Origin: Euonymus europaeus
Lineage: Eukaryota; Streptophyta; Magnoliopsida; Celastrales; Celastraceae
Length of the DNA stretch: 64,000 bases
Reading direction: 5' to 3'
Assembly: GCA_963580455.1 (NCBI GenBank)
Contig: OY756972.1
Location: 14,275,001 to 14,339,000 of the forward strand
How positions within the stretch are numbered: position 1 is the stretch's first letter; each line of letters opens with the position of its first letter. The notes beneath the pieces were generated by a model that saw only the letters and a list, made by a program, of their open reading frames with translations, ran no database searches and had not been told where the DNA came from. Below, in pieces: positions 1-11,273 of this stretch. The translations under genes were made by a program, and so were the position numbers.

Positions 1-2080
1 AACAATAAAAATTGTACACCGAGCAACTTTGATGGTCCGAAGTTGCTCAACTCTCTCTATGGAGGAGCTTTTAACGGTTTCGTCCGGTTGTCATAGAAAC
101 TTGGTGTTTTGGCATCGAAATAATCTATGAAGCTTATCTCGTAAAATTTGACATATAAGAACAGTAAAAATTGTACACCGTGCAACTTTGATGGTCCGAA
201 GTTCCTCAACTCTCTCTATGGAGGAGCTTTTAACGGTTTTATCCATTTGTCATAGAAAGTTGTTGTTTTGGCATCGAAATAATCTTGGAAGCTTGTATTA
301 ATAAAATTTTACATAGAAGAACAATAAAAAGTGTACATAGAGCAACTTTGATGGTCCGAAGTTGCTCAACTCTCTCTATGGAGGTGCTTTTAACGGTTTC
401 GTCCATTTGTCATAGAAAGTTAGTGTTTTGGCATCGAAATAATCTATGAAGCTTATACTCGTAAAATTTGACATATAAGAACAATAAAAATTGTACACCG
501 AGCAACTTTGATGGTCCGAAGTTGCTCAACTCTCTCTATGGAGGAGCTTTTAACGTTTTTATCCATTTGTCATAGAAAGTTGGTGTTTTGGCATCCAAAT
601 AATCTTGGAAGCTTGTATTAATAAAATTTTACATAGAAGAACAATAAAAAGTGTACATAGAGCAACTTTGATGGTACGAAGTTGCTCAACTCTTTCTATG
701 GAGGAACTTTTAACGGTTTTGTCCATTTGTCATAGAAAGTTTGTGTTTTGTCATCGAAATAATATAGGAAGCTTATACTCATAAAATTTGACATAGAAGA
801 ACAATAAAAAGTCTATCCCGAGCAAGTTTGATAGTCCGAAGTTGCTCAACTCTCTCTATGAAGGAGCTTTTAACGGGTTTCTCTATTTGTCATAGAAAGT
901 TTGTGTGTTGGCATCGAAATAATCTATGAAGCTTAAACTCGTAAAATTTGACATATAAGAACAATAAAAATTGTACACGGAGCAACTTTGATGGTCCGAA
1001 GTTGCTCAACTCTCTCTATGGAGGAGCTTTTAACGGTTTCGTCCATTTGTCATAGAAAGTTGGTGTTTTGCCATCCAAATAATCTAGGAAACTTATGCTC
1101 GTAAAATTTGACATATAAGAACAATAAAAATTGTACACCGAGCAACTCTGATGGTCCGAAGTTGCTCTACTTTTTCTATGTAGGAGCTTTTAGCGGTTTT
1201 ATCCATTTGTCATAGAAATTTGGTGTTTTGGCATCGAAATAATCTACGAAGCTTATACTCGTAAAATTTGACATAAAACAACAATAAAAAGTCTATCCCG
1301 AGCAACTTTGGTAGTCCGAAGTTGCTCAACTCTCTCTATAGAGGAGCTTTTAACGGTTTCGTCCATTTGTCATAGAAAATTGGTGTTTTGGCATCGATAT
1401 AATCTATGAAGCCTATACTCATAAAATTCGACATATAAGAACAATAAAAAGTGTACACCGAGAAACTATGATGGTCCGAAGTTGCTCAACTCTCTCTATG
1501 TAGGAGCTTTTAACAGTTTTTTCCATTTGTCATAGAAAGTTGGTGTTTTGCCATCCAAATAATCTAGGAAATTTATACTCGTAAAATTTGACATATAAGA
1601 ACAATAAAAATTGTACACCGAGCAACTTTGATGGTCCGAAGTTGCTCAACTCTCTCTATGTAGGAGCTTTTAACGGTTTTGTCCATTTGTCATAGAAAGT
1701 TTGTGTTTTGTCATAGAAATAATCTACGAAGCTTATACTCATAAAATTTGACATAGAAGAACAATAAAAAGTCTATCCCGAGCAACTTCGATAGTCCGAA
1801 GTTGCTCAACTCTCTCTATGGAGGAGCTTTTAACGGATTTCTCCATTTGTCATAGAAAGTTTGTGTTTTGGCATCGAAATAATCTATGAAGCTTAAACTC
1901 GTAAAATTTGACATATAAGAACAATAAAAATTTTACACCGAGCAACTTTGATGGTCCGAAGTTGCTCAACTCTCTCTATGGAGGAGCTTTTAACGGTTTC
2001 GTCCGTTTGTCATAGAAAGTTGGTGTTTTGGCATCGAAATAATCTATGAAGCTTATACTCGTAAAATTTGACATATAAGA
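1..2080 (+). repeat. Mixed monomers at left edge
   Basis: Thirteen monomers of several classes without an obvious short HOR period. Unit 1 is 159 bp owing to a missing base (CTTATCTCG for CTTATACTCG near 135). The units from 481 to about 1440 carry rare markers (GGTACGAAG near 673, AACTCTGATGG near 1144, GCTCTACTTTTTC near 1164, ACATAAAACAAC near 1271) that reappear in the same order at 20394-21353. Confidence 0.85.
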
Positions 2081-3200
2081 ACAATAAAAATTGTACACCG
2101 TGCAACTTTGATGGTCCGAAGTTCCTCAACTCTCTCTATGGAGGAGCTTTTAACGGTTTTATCCATTTGTCATAGAAAGTTGTTGTTTTGGCATCGAAAT
2201 AATCTTGGAAGCTTGTATTAATAAAATTTTACATAGAAGAACAATAAAAAGTGTACATAGAGCAACTTTGATGGTTCGAAGTTGCTCAACTCTTTCTATG
2301 GAGGAGCTTTTAACGGTTTTGTCCATTTGTCATAGAAAGTTGGTGTTTTGGCATCGAAATAATCTATGAAGCTTATACTCATAAAATTCGACATATAAGA
2401 ACAATAAAAAGTGTACACCGAGAAACTTTGATGGTCCGAAGTTGCTCAACTCTGTCTATGGAGGAGCTTTTAACGGTTTTGTCCATTTGTCATAGAAAGT
2501 TGGTGTTTTGGGATCGAAATAAACTAGGAAGCTTATACTCATAAAATTTGACATATAAGAACAATAAAAAGTGTACACCGAGCAACTTTAATGGTCCAAA
2601 GTTGCTCAACTCTCTCTATAGAGGAGCTTTTAACGGTTTTCTCCATTTGTCATAGAAAGTTTGTGTTTTGGCATCGAAATGATCTATGAAGCTTAAACTC
2701 GTAAAATTTGACATATAAGAACAATAAAAAGTGTACACCGAGCAACTTTGATGGTCCGAAGTTGCTCAACTCTCTCTATGGAGGAGCTTTTAACGGTTTC
2801 GTCCATTTGTCATATAAAGTTGGTGTTTTGGCATCGAAATAATCCATGAAGCTTATACTCGTAAAATTTGACATATAAGAACAATAAAAATTGTACACCG
2901 AGCAACTTTGATGGTCCGAAGTTGCTCAACTCTCTCTATGTAGGAGCTTTTAGCGGTTTTGTCCATTTGTCATAGAAATTTTGTGTTTTGTCATCGAAAT
3001 AATCTAGGAAGCTTATACTCATAAAATTTGACATAGAAGAACAATAAAAAGTCTATCCCGAGCAACTTTGATAGTCCGAAGTTGCTCAACTCTCTCTTTG
3101 AAGGAGCTTTTAACGGGTTTCTCCATTTGTCATAGAAAGTTTGTGTTTTGGCATCGAAATAATCTATGAAGCTTAAACTCGTAAAATTTGACATATAAGA

Positions 3201-3360
3201 ACAATAAAAATTGTACACCGAGCAACTTTGATGGTCCGAAGTTGCTCAACTCTCTCTATGGAGGAGCTTTTAACGGTTTCGTCCATTTGTCATAGAAAGT
3301 TAGTGTTTTTGCATCGAAATAATCTATGAAGCTTATACTCGTAAAATTTGACATATAAGA
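3201..3360 (+). repeat. Exemplar 160-bp monomer close to consensus
   Basis: This unit differs from my hand consensus at two positions (TTAGTGTTTTTG instead of TTGGTGTTTTGG). Order of parts: A-tract ACAATAAAAA, TTGTACACC, the inverted repeat at 3220-3247, a pyrimidine run CTCTCTC, GGAGGAGCTTTTAACGG, TTTCGTCCATTTGTCATAG, the GTGTTTT block, TCGAAATAATC, HindIII site AAGCTT, and AAAATTTGACATATAAG. Main variant classes differ just after the A-tract: TTGTACACC, GTGTACAC, GTGTACATA, GTCTATCCC, TTGTAGACG and TTTTACACC. The class order is what defines the higher-order repeats in this window. Confidence 0.9.
3220..3247. repeat. Conserved intramonomer inverted repeat (9-bp arms)
   Basis: GAGCAACTT (3220-3228) and AAGTTGCTC (3239-3247) are perfect reverse complements separated by the 10-base loop TGATGGTCCG. 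Inside the arms a T/G wobble and a G/C pair could extend the stem, leaving a 6-base loop. Most monomers carry this dyad or a one-mismatch version. It could extrude as a cruciform or be bound by a dimeric protein; neither is shown by the sequence. It is listed once as representative of the array. Confidence 0.85.
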
Positions 3361-3680
3361 ACAATAAAAAGTGTACACCGAGCAACTTTAATGGTCCGAA
3401 GTTGCTCAACTCTCTCTATAGAGGAGCTTTTAACGGTTTTGTCCATTTGTCATAGAAAGTTGGTGTTTTGGCATCGAAATAATCTATGAAGCTTATACTC
3501 ATAAAACTCGACATATAAGAACAATAAAAAGTGTACACCGAGAAACTTTAATGGTCCGAAGTTGCTCAACTCTCTCTATGTAGGAGCTTTTAACAGTTTT
3601 TTCCATTTGTCATAGAAAGTTGGTGTTTTGCCATCCAAATAATCTAGGAAACTTATACTCGTAAAATTTGACATATAAGA

Positions 3681-5120
3681 ACAATAAAAATTGTACACCG
3701 AGCAACTTTGATGGTCCGAAGTTGCTCAACTCTCTCTATGTAGGAGCTTTTAACGGTTTTGTCCATTTTTCATAGAAAGTTTGTGTTTTGTCATCGAAAT
3801 AATCTAGGAAGCTTATACTCATAAAATTTGACATAGAAGAACAATAAAAAGTCTATCCCGAGCAACATTGATAGTCCGAAGTTGCTCAACTCTCTCTAAG
3901 AAGGAGCATTTAACGGGTTTCTCCATTTGTCATAGAAAGTTTGTGTTTTTGCATCGAAATAATCTATAAAGCTTAAACTCGTAAAATTTGACATATAAGA
4001 ACAATAAAAAGTCTATCCCGAGCAACTTTGATAGTCTGAAGTTGCTCAACTCTCTCTATCGAGGAGCTTTTAACGGTTTCGTCCATTTGTCATATAAAGT
4101 TGGTGTTTTGGCATCGAAATAATCCACGAAGCTTATACTCGTAAAATTTGACATATAAGAACAATAAAAATTGTACACCGAGCAACTTTGATGGTCCGAA
4201 GTTGCACAACTCTCTCTATGTAGGAGCTTTTAACGGTTTGGTCCATTTATCATAGAAAGTTGGTGTTTTGGAATCAAAATAATCTAGGAAGCTTATACTC
4301 ATAAAATTCGACATATAAGAACAATAAAAATTGTAGACGGAGCAACTTTTATGGTCCGAAGTTGCTCAACTCTCTCTATGGAGGAGCTTTTAACGGTTTC
4401 GTCCATTTGTCATAGAAAGTTGGTGTTTTGGCATCGAAATAATCTATGAAGCTTATACTCATAAAATTCGACATATAAGAACAATAAAAAGTCTACACCG
4501 AGAAACTTTGATGGTCCGAAGTTGCTCAACTCTCTCTATGTAGGAGCTTTTAACGGTTTTGTCCATTTATCATAGAAAGTTGGTGTTTTGGCATCGAAAT
4601 AATCTTGGAAGCTTGTATTAATAAAATTTTACATAGAAGAACAATAAAAAGTGTACATACAGCAACTTTGATGGTCCGAAGTTGCTCAACTCTCTCTATG
4701 TAGGAGCTTTTAACGGTTTTGTCCATTTGTCATAGAAAGTTTGTGTTTTGTCATAGAAATAATCTACGAAGCTTATACTCATAAAATTTGACATAGAAGA
4801 ACAATAAAAAGTCTATCCCGAGCAACTTTGATAGTCCGAAGTTGCTCAACTCTCTCTATGGAGGAGCTTTTAACGGGTTTCTCCATTTGTCATAGAAAGT
4901 TTGTGTTTTGGCATCGAAATAATCTATGAAGCTTAAACTCGTAAAATTTGACATATAAGAACAATAAAAATTTTACACCGAGCAACTTTGATGGTCCGAA
5001 GTTGCTCAACTCTCTCTATGGAGGAGCTTTTAACGGTTTCGTCCGTTTGTCATAGAAAGTTGGTGTTTTGGCATCCAAATAATCTAGGAAACTTATACTC
5101 GTAAAATTTGACATATAAGA
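3681..5120 (+). repeat. Block B, copy 1 (9-mer HOR, 1,440 bp)
   Basis: Nine monomers form a unit repeated in tandem three times. Diagnostic variants in order are GTCCATTTTTCATAG, AGCAACATTG with CTCTAAGAAGGAGCATT, GTCTGAAG with CTATCGAGG, GTTGCACAAC with GGTTTGGTCC, TTGTAGACGG, GAGAAACTT, ACATACAGC, ACGGGTTTCTCC and TTTTACACC. Adjacent copies differ at only a handful of positions by eye (for example GTCTACACC here versus GTGTACACC in copies 2 and 3). Confidence 0.92.
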
Positions 5121-6560
5121 ACAATAAAAATTGTACACCGAGCAACTTTGATGGTCCGAAGTTGCTCAACTCTCTCTATGTAGGAGCTTTTAACGGTTTT
5201 GTCCATTTTTCATAGAAAGTTTGTGTTTTGTCATCGAAATAATCTAGGAAGCTTATACTCATAAAATTTGACATAGAAGAACAATAAAAAGTCTATCCCG
5301 AGCAACATTGATAGTCCGAAGTTGCTCAACTCTCTCTAAGAAGGAGCATTTAACGGGTTTCTCCATTTGTCATAGAAAGTTTGTGTTTTGGCATCGAAAT
5401 AATCTATAAAGCTTAAACTCGTAAAATTTGACATATAAGAACAATAAAAAGTCTATCCCGAGCAACTTTGATAGTCTGAAGTTGCTCAACTCTCTCTATC
5501 GAGGAGCTTTTAACGGTTTCGTCCATTTGTCATATAAAGTTGGTGTTTTGGCATCGAAATAATCCACGAAGCTTATACTCGTAAAATTTGACATATAAGA
5601 ACAATAAAAATTGTACACCGAGCAACTTTGATGGTCCGAAGTTGCACAACTCTCTCTATGTAGGAGCTTTTAACGGTTTGGTCCATTTATCATAGAAAGT
5701 TGGTGTTTTGGAATCAAAATAATCTAGGAAGCTTATACTCATAAAATTCGACATATAAGAACAATAAAAATTGTAGACGGAGCAACTTTTATGGTCCGAA
5801 GTTGCTCAACTCTCTCTATGGAGGAGCTTTTAACGGTTTCGTCCATTTGTCATAGAAAGTTGGTGTTTTGGCATCGAAATAATCTATGAAGCTTATACTC
5901 ATAAAATTCGACATATAAGAACAATAAAAAGTGTACACCGAGAAACTTTGATGGTCCGAAGTTGCTCAACTCTCTCTATGTAGGAGCTTTTAACGGTTTT
6001 GTCCATTTATCATAGAAAGTTGGTGTTTTGGCATCGAAATAATCTTGGAAGCTTGTATTAATAAAATTTTACATAGAAGAACAATAAAAAGTGTACATAC
6101 AGCAACTTTGATGGTCCGAAGTTGCTCAACTCTCTCTATGTAGGAGCTTTTAACGGTTTTGTCCATTTGTCATAGAAAGTTTGTGTTTTGTCAAAGAAAT
6201 AATCTACGAAGCTTATACTCATAAAATTTGACATAGAAGAACAATAAAAAGTCTATCCCGAGCAACTTTGATAGTCCGAAGTTGCTCAACTCTCTCTATG
6301 GAGGAGCTTTTAACGGGTTTCTCCATTTGTCATAGAAAGTTTGTGTTTTGGCATCGAAATAATCTATGAAGCTTAAACTCGTAAAATTTGACATATAAGA
6401 ACAATAAAAATTTTACACCGAGCAACTTTGATGGTCCGAAGTTGCTCAACTCTCTCTATGGAGGAGCTTTTAACGGTTTCGTCCGTTTGTCATAGAAAGT
6501 TGGTGTTTTGGCATCCAAATAATCTAGGAAACTTATACTCGTAAAATTTGACATATAAGA
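5121..6560 (+). repeat. Block B, copy 2
   Basis: Direct tandem copy of the preceding 1,440-bp unit with the nine diagnostic monomers in the same order. A private variant is TCAAAGAAAT near 6192, where the other copies have TCATAGAAAT. Confidence 0.92.
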
Positions 6561-8000
6561 ACAATAAAAATTGTACACCGAGCAACTTTGATGGTCCGAA
6601 GTTGCTCAACTCTCTCTATGTAGGAGCTTTTAACGGTTTTGTCCATTTTTCATAGAAAGTTTGTGTTTTGTCATCGAAATAATCTAGGAAGCTTATACTC
6701 ATAAAATTTGACATAGAAGAACAATAAAAAGTCTATCCCGAGCAACATTGATAGTCCGAAGTTGCTCAACTCTCTCTAAGAAGGAGCATTTAACGGGTTT
6801 CTCCATTTGTCATAGAAAGTTTGTGTTTTGGCATCGAAATAATCTATAAAGCTTAAACTCGTAAAATTTGACATATAAGAACAATAAAAAGTCTATCCCG
6901 AGCAACTTTGATAGTCTGAAGTTGCTCAACTCTCTCTATCGAGGAGCTTTTAACGGTTTCGTCCATTTGTCATATAAAGTTGGTGTTTTGGCATCGAAAT
7001 AATCCACGAAGCTTATACTCGTAAAATTTGACATATAAGAACAATAAAAATTGTACACCGAGCAACTTTGATGGTCCGAAGTTGCACAACTCTCTCTATG
7101 TAGGAGCTTTTAACGGTTTGGTCCATTTATCATAGAAAGTTGGTGTTTTGGAATCAAAATAATCTAGGAAGCTTATACTCATAAAATTCGACATATAAGA
7201 ACAATAAAAATTGTAGACGGAGCAACTTTTATGGTCCGAAGTTGCTCAACTCTCTCTATGGAGGAGCTTTTAACGGTTTCGTCCATTTGTCATAGAAAGT
7301 TGGTGTTTTGGCATCGAAATAATCTATGAAGCTTATACTCATAAAATTCGACATATAAGAACAATAAAAAGTGTACACCGAGAAACTTTGATGGTCCGAA
7401 GTTGCTCAACTCTCTCTATGTAGGAGCTTTTAACGGTTTTGTCCATTTATCATAGAAAGTTGGTGTTTTGGCATCGAAATAATCTTGGAAGCTTGTATTA
7501 ATAAAATTTTACATAGAAGAACAATAAAAAGTGTACATACAGCAACTTTGATGGTCCGAAGTTGCTCAACTCTCTCTATGTAGGAGCTTTTAACGGTTTT
7601 GTCCATTTGTCATAGAAAGTTTGTGTTTTGTCATAGAAATAATCTACGAAGCTTATACTCATAAAATTTGACATAGAAGAACAATAAAAAGTCTATCCCG
7701 AGCAACTTTGATAGTCCGAAGTTGCTCAACTCTCTCTATGGAGGAGCTTTTAACGGGTTTCTCCATTTGTCATAGAAAGTTTGTGTTTTGGCATCGAAAT
7801 AATCTATGAAGCTTAAACTCGTAAAATTTGACATATAAGAACAATAAAAATTTTACACCGAGCAACTTTGATGGTCCGAAGTTGCTCAACTCTCTCTATG
7901 GAGGAGCTTTTAACGGTTTCGTCCGTTTGTCATAGAAAGTTGGTGTTTTGGCATCGAAATAATCTATGAAGCTTATACTCGTAAAATTTGACATATAAGA
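6561..8000 (+). repeat. Block B, copy 3
   Basis: Third tandem copy. The end of its ninth monomer (about 7954 on) reads GCATCGAAATAATCTATG, as in the monomer before block A at 1921-2080, instead of GCATCCAAATAATCTAGG as in copies 1 and 2. This marks the crossover from B back into A. Confidence 0.9.
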
Positions 8001-9600
8001 ACAATAAAAATTGTACACCGTGCAACTTTGATGGTCCGAAGTTCCTCAACTCTCTCTATGGAGGAGCTTTTAACGGTTTTATCCATTTGTCATAGAAAGT
8101 TGTTGTTTTGGCATCGAAATAATCTTGGAAGCTTGTATTAATAAAATTTTAGATAGAAGAACAATAAAAAGTGTACATAGAGCAACTTTGATGGTTCGAA
8201 GTTGCTCAACTCTTTCTATGGAGGAGCTTTTAACGGTTTTGTCCATTTGTCATAGAAAGTTGGTGTTTTGGCATCGAAATAATCTATGAAGCTTATACTC
8301 ATAAAATTCGACATATAAGAACAATAAAAAGTGTACACCGAGAAACTTTGATGGTCCGAAGTTGCTCAACTCTGTCTATGGAGGAGCTTTTAACGGTTTT
8401 GTCCATTTGTCATAGAAAGTTGGTGTTTTGGGATCGAAATAAACTAGGAAGCTTATACTCATAAAATTTGACATATAAGAACAATAAAAAGTGTACACCG
8501 AGCAACTTTAATGGTCCGAAGTTGCTCAACTCTCTCTATAGAGGAGCTTTTAACGGTTTTCTCCATTTGTCATAGAAAGTTTGTGTTTTGGCATCGAAAT
8601 AATCTATGAAGCTTAAATTCGTAAAATTTGACATATAAGAACAATAAAAAGTGTACACCGAGCAACTTTGATGGTCCGAAGTTGCTCAACTCTCTCTATG
8701 GAGGAGCTTTTAACGGTTTCGTCCATTTGTCATATAAAGTTGGTGTTTTGGCATCGAAATAATCCATGAAGCTTATACTCGTAAAATTTGACATATAAGA
8801 ACAATAAAAATTGTACACCGAGCAACTTTGATGGTCCGAAGTTGCTCAACTCTCTCTATGTAGGAGCTTTTAGCGGTTTTGTCCATTTGTCATAGAAAGT
8901 TTGTGTTTTGTCATCGAAATAATCTAGGAAGCTTATACTCATAAAATTTGACATAGAAGAACAATAAAAAGTCTATCCCGAGCAACTTTGATAGTCCGAA
9001 GTTGCTCAACTCTCTCTATGAAGGAGCTTTTAACGGGTTTCTCCATTTGTCATAGAAAGTTTGTGTTTTGGCATCGAAATAATCTATGAAGCTTAAACTC
9101 GTAAAATTTGACATATAAGAACAATAAAAATTGTACACCGAGCAACTTTGATGGTCCGAAGTTGCTCAACTCTCTCTATGGATGAGCTTTTAACGGTTTC
9201 GTCCATTTGTCATAGAAAGTTAGTGTTTTTGCATCGAAATAATCTATGAAGCTTATACTCGTAAAATTTGACATATAAGAACAATAAAAAGTGTACACCG
9301 AGCAACTTTAATGGTCCGAAGTTGCTCAACTCTCTCTATAGAGGAGCTTTTAACGGTTTTGTCCATTTGTCATAGAAAGTTGGTGTTTTGGCATCGAAAT
9401 AATCTATGAAGCTTATACTCATAAAACTCGACATATAAGAACAATAAAAAGTGTACACCGAGAAACTTTAATGGTCCGAAGTTGCTCGACTCTCTCTATG
9501 TTGGAGCTTTTAACAGTTTTTTCCATTTGTCATAGAAAGTTTGTGTTTTGCCATCCAAATAATCTAGGAAACTTATACTCGTAAAATTTGACATATAAGA
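8001..9600 (+). repeat. Block A, copy 2
   Basis: Ten monomers in the same order as 2081-3680, shifted by exactly 5,920 bp, including the rare ACCGTGCAAC/GTTCCTCAAC unit. Private changes include AGATAGAAG near 8151 and GATGAGC near 9181. A followed by B followed by A indicates a larger, irregular HOR of tens of monomers. Confidence 0.9.
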
Positions 9601-9833
9601 ACAATAAAAATTGTACACCGAGCAACTTTGATGGTCCGAAGTTGCTCAACTCTCTCTATGTAGGAGCTTTTAACGGTTTTGTCCATTTGTCATAGAAAGT
9701 TTGATGGTCCGAAGTTGCTCAACTCTCTCTATGGAGGAGCTTTTAACGGTTTCGTCCGTTTGTCATAGAAAGTTGGTGTTTTGGCATCCAAATAATCTAG
9801 GAAACTTATACTCGTAAAATTTGACATATAAGA
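9601..9833 (+). repeat. Fused monomer, 87-bp deletion junction near 9704
   Basis: The sequence runs CATAGAAAGTTTG straight into ATGGTCCGAAG, joining the second half of one monomer to the middle of another. The unit is 233 bp where two monomers would be 320 bp, so 87 bp are missing. The two parents share only TTTG at the break, suggesting microhomology-mediated joining. The array phase is shifted by 73 bp downstream. Left of the break the sequence matches block A context, right of it the end of block B. Confidence 0.9.
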
Positions 9834-11273
9834 ACAATAAAAATTGTACACCGAGCAACTTTGATGGTCCGAAGTTGCTCAACTCTCTCTATGTAGGAGC
9901 TTTTAACGGTTTTGTCCATTTTTCATAGAAAGTTTGTGTTTTGTCATCGAAATAATCTAGGAAGCTTATACTCATAAAATTTGACATAGAAGAACAATAA
10001 AAAGTCTATCCCGAGCAACATTGATAGTCCGAAGTTGCTCAACTCTCTCTAAGAAGGAGCATTTAACGGGTTTCTCCATTTGTCATAGAAAGTTTGTGTT
10101 TTGGCATCGAAATAATCTATAAAGCTTAAACTCGTAAAATTTGACATATAAGAACAATAAAAAGTCTATCCCGAGCAACTTTGATAGTCTGAAGTTGCTC
10201 AACTCTCTCTATCGAGGAGCTTTTAACGGTTTCGTCCATTTGTCATATAAAGTTGGTGTTTTGGCATCGAAATAATCCACGAAGCTTATACTCGTAAAAT
10301 TTGACATATAAGAACAATAAAAATTGTACACCGAGCAACTTTGATGGTCCGAAGTTGCACAACTCTCTCTATGTAGGAGCTTTTAACGGTTTGGTCCATT
10401 TATCATAGAAAGTTGGTGTTTTGGAATCAAAATAATCTAGGAAGCTTATACTCATAAAATTCGACATATAAGAACAATAAAAATTGTAGACGGAGCAACT
10501 TTTATGGTCCGAAGTTGCTCAACCCTCTCTATGGAGGAGCTTTTAACGGTTTCGTCCATTTGTCATAGAAAGTTGGTGTTTTGGCATCGAAATAATCTAT
10601 GAAGCTTATACTCATAAAATTCGACATATAAGAACAATAAAAAGTGTACACCGAGAAACTTTGATGGTCCGAAGTTGCTCAACTCTCTCTATGTAGGAGC
10701 TTTTAACGGTTTTGTCCATTTATCATAGAAAGTTGGTGTTTTGGCATCGAAATAATCTTGGAAGCTTGTATTAATAAAATTTTACATAGAAGAACAATAA
10801 AAAGTGTACATACAGCAACTTTGATGGTCCGAAGTTGCTCAACTCTCTCTATGTAGGAGCTTTTAACGGTTTTGTCCATTTGTCATAGAAAGTTTGTGTT
10901 TTGTCATAGAAATAATCTACGAAGCTTATACTCATAAAATTTGACATAGAAGAACAATAAAAAGTCTATCCCGAGCAACTTTGATAGTCCGAAGTTGCTC
11001 AACTCTCTCTATGGAGGAGCTTTTAACGGGTTTCTCCATTTGTCATAGAAAGTTTGTGTTTTGGCATCGAAATAATCTATGAAGCTTAAACTCGTAAAAT
11101 TTGACATATAAGAACAATAAAAATTTTACACCGAGCAACTTTGATGGTCCGAAGTTGCTCAACTCTCTCTATGGAGGAGCTTTTAACGGTTTCGTCCGTT
11201 TGTCATAGAAAGTTGGTGTTTTGGCATCGAAATAATCTATGAAGCTTATACTCGTAAAATTTGACATATAAGA
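9834..11273 (+). repeat. Block B, copy 4
   Basis: The nine block-B monomers appear in the same order as at 3681-8000, including GTCCATTTTTCATAG, AAGAAGGAGCATT and GTTGCACAAC. Private change: AACCCTCTC near 10521. It lies outside the B tandem, placed by the deletion junction at 9704. Confidence 0.9.

Larger units (their letters stand above)
2081..3680 (+). repeat. Block A, copy 1 (10 monomers)
   Basis: Ten successive monomers marked by ACCGTGCAAC with GTTCCTCAAC (first unit), GTACATAG with GGTTCGAAG (second), AACTCTGTC with GGGATCGAAATAAAC (third), TTAATGG with CTATAGAGG (fourth), and AACAGTTTTTTCC with CCATCCAAAT (last). The same ordered series recurs at 8001-9600 (offset 5,920 bp, 37 monomers) with only scattered mismatches, and nine of the ten units recur at 16554-17993. 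Confidence 0.88.

Noticed and set aside
3220..3247. Intrinsic terminator or microRNA precursor from the hairpin
   Set aside because: The 9-11 bp stem is too short for a plant microRNA precursor, no T-run follows the stem, and the sequence context is eukaryotic satellite. Satellite-derived small RNAs remain possible but are not shown.
3260..3290. CENP-B box in the TTTCGTCCATTTG segment
   Set aside because: The TTCG core is present but the required downstream A and CGGG positions of the mammalian box are not matched, and many monomers have TTTTGTCC or TTTATCC there.
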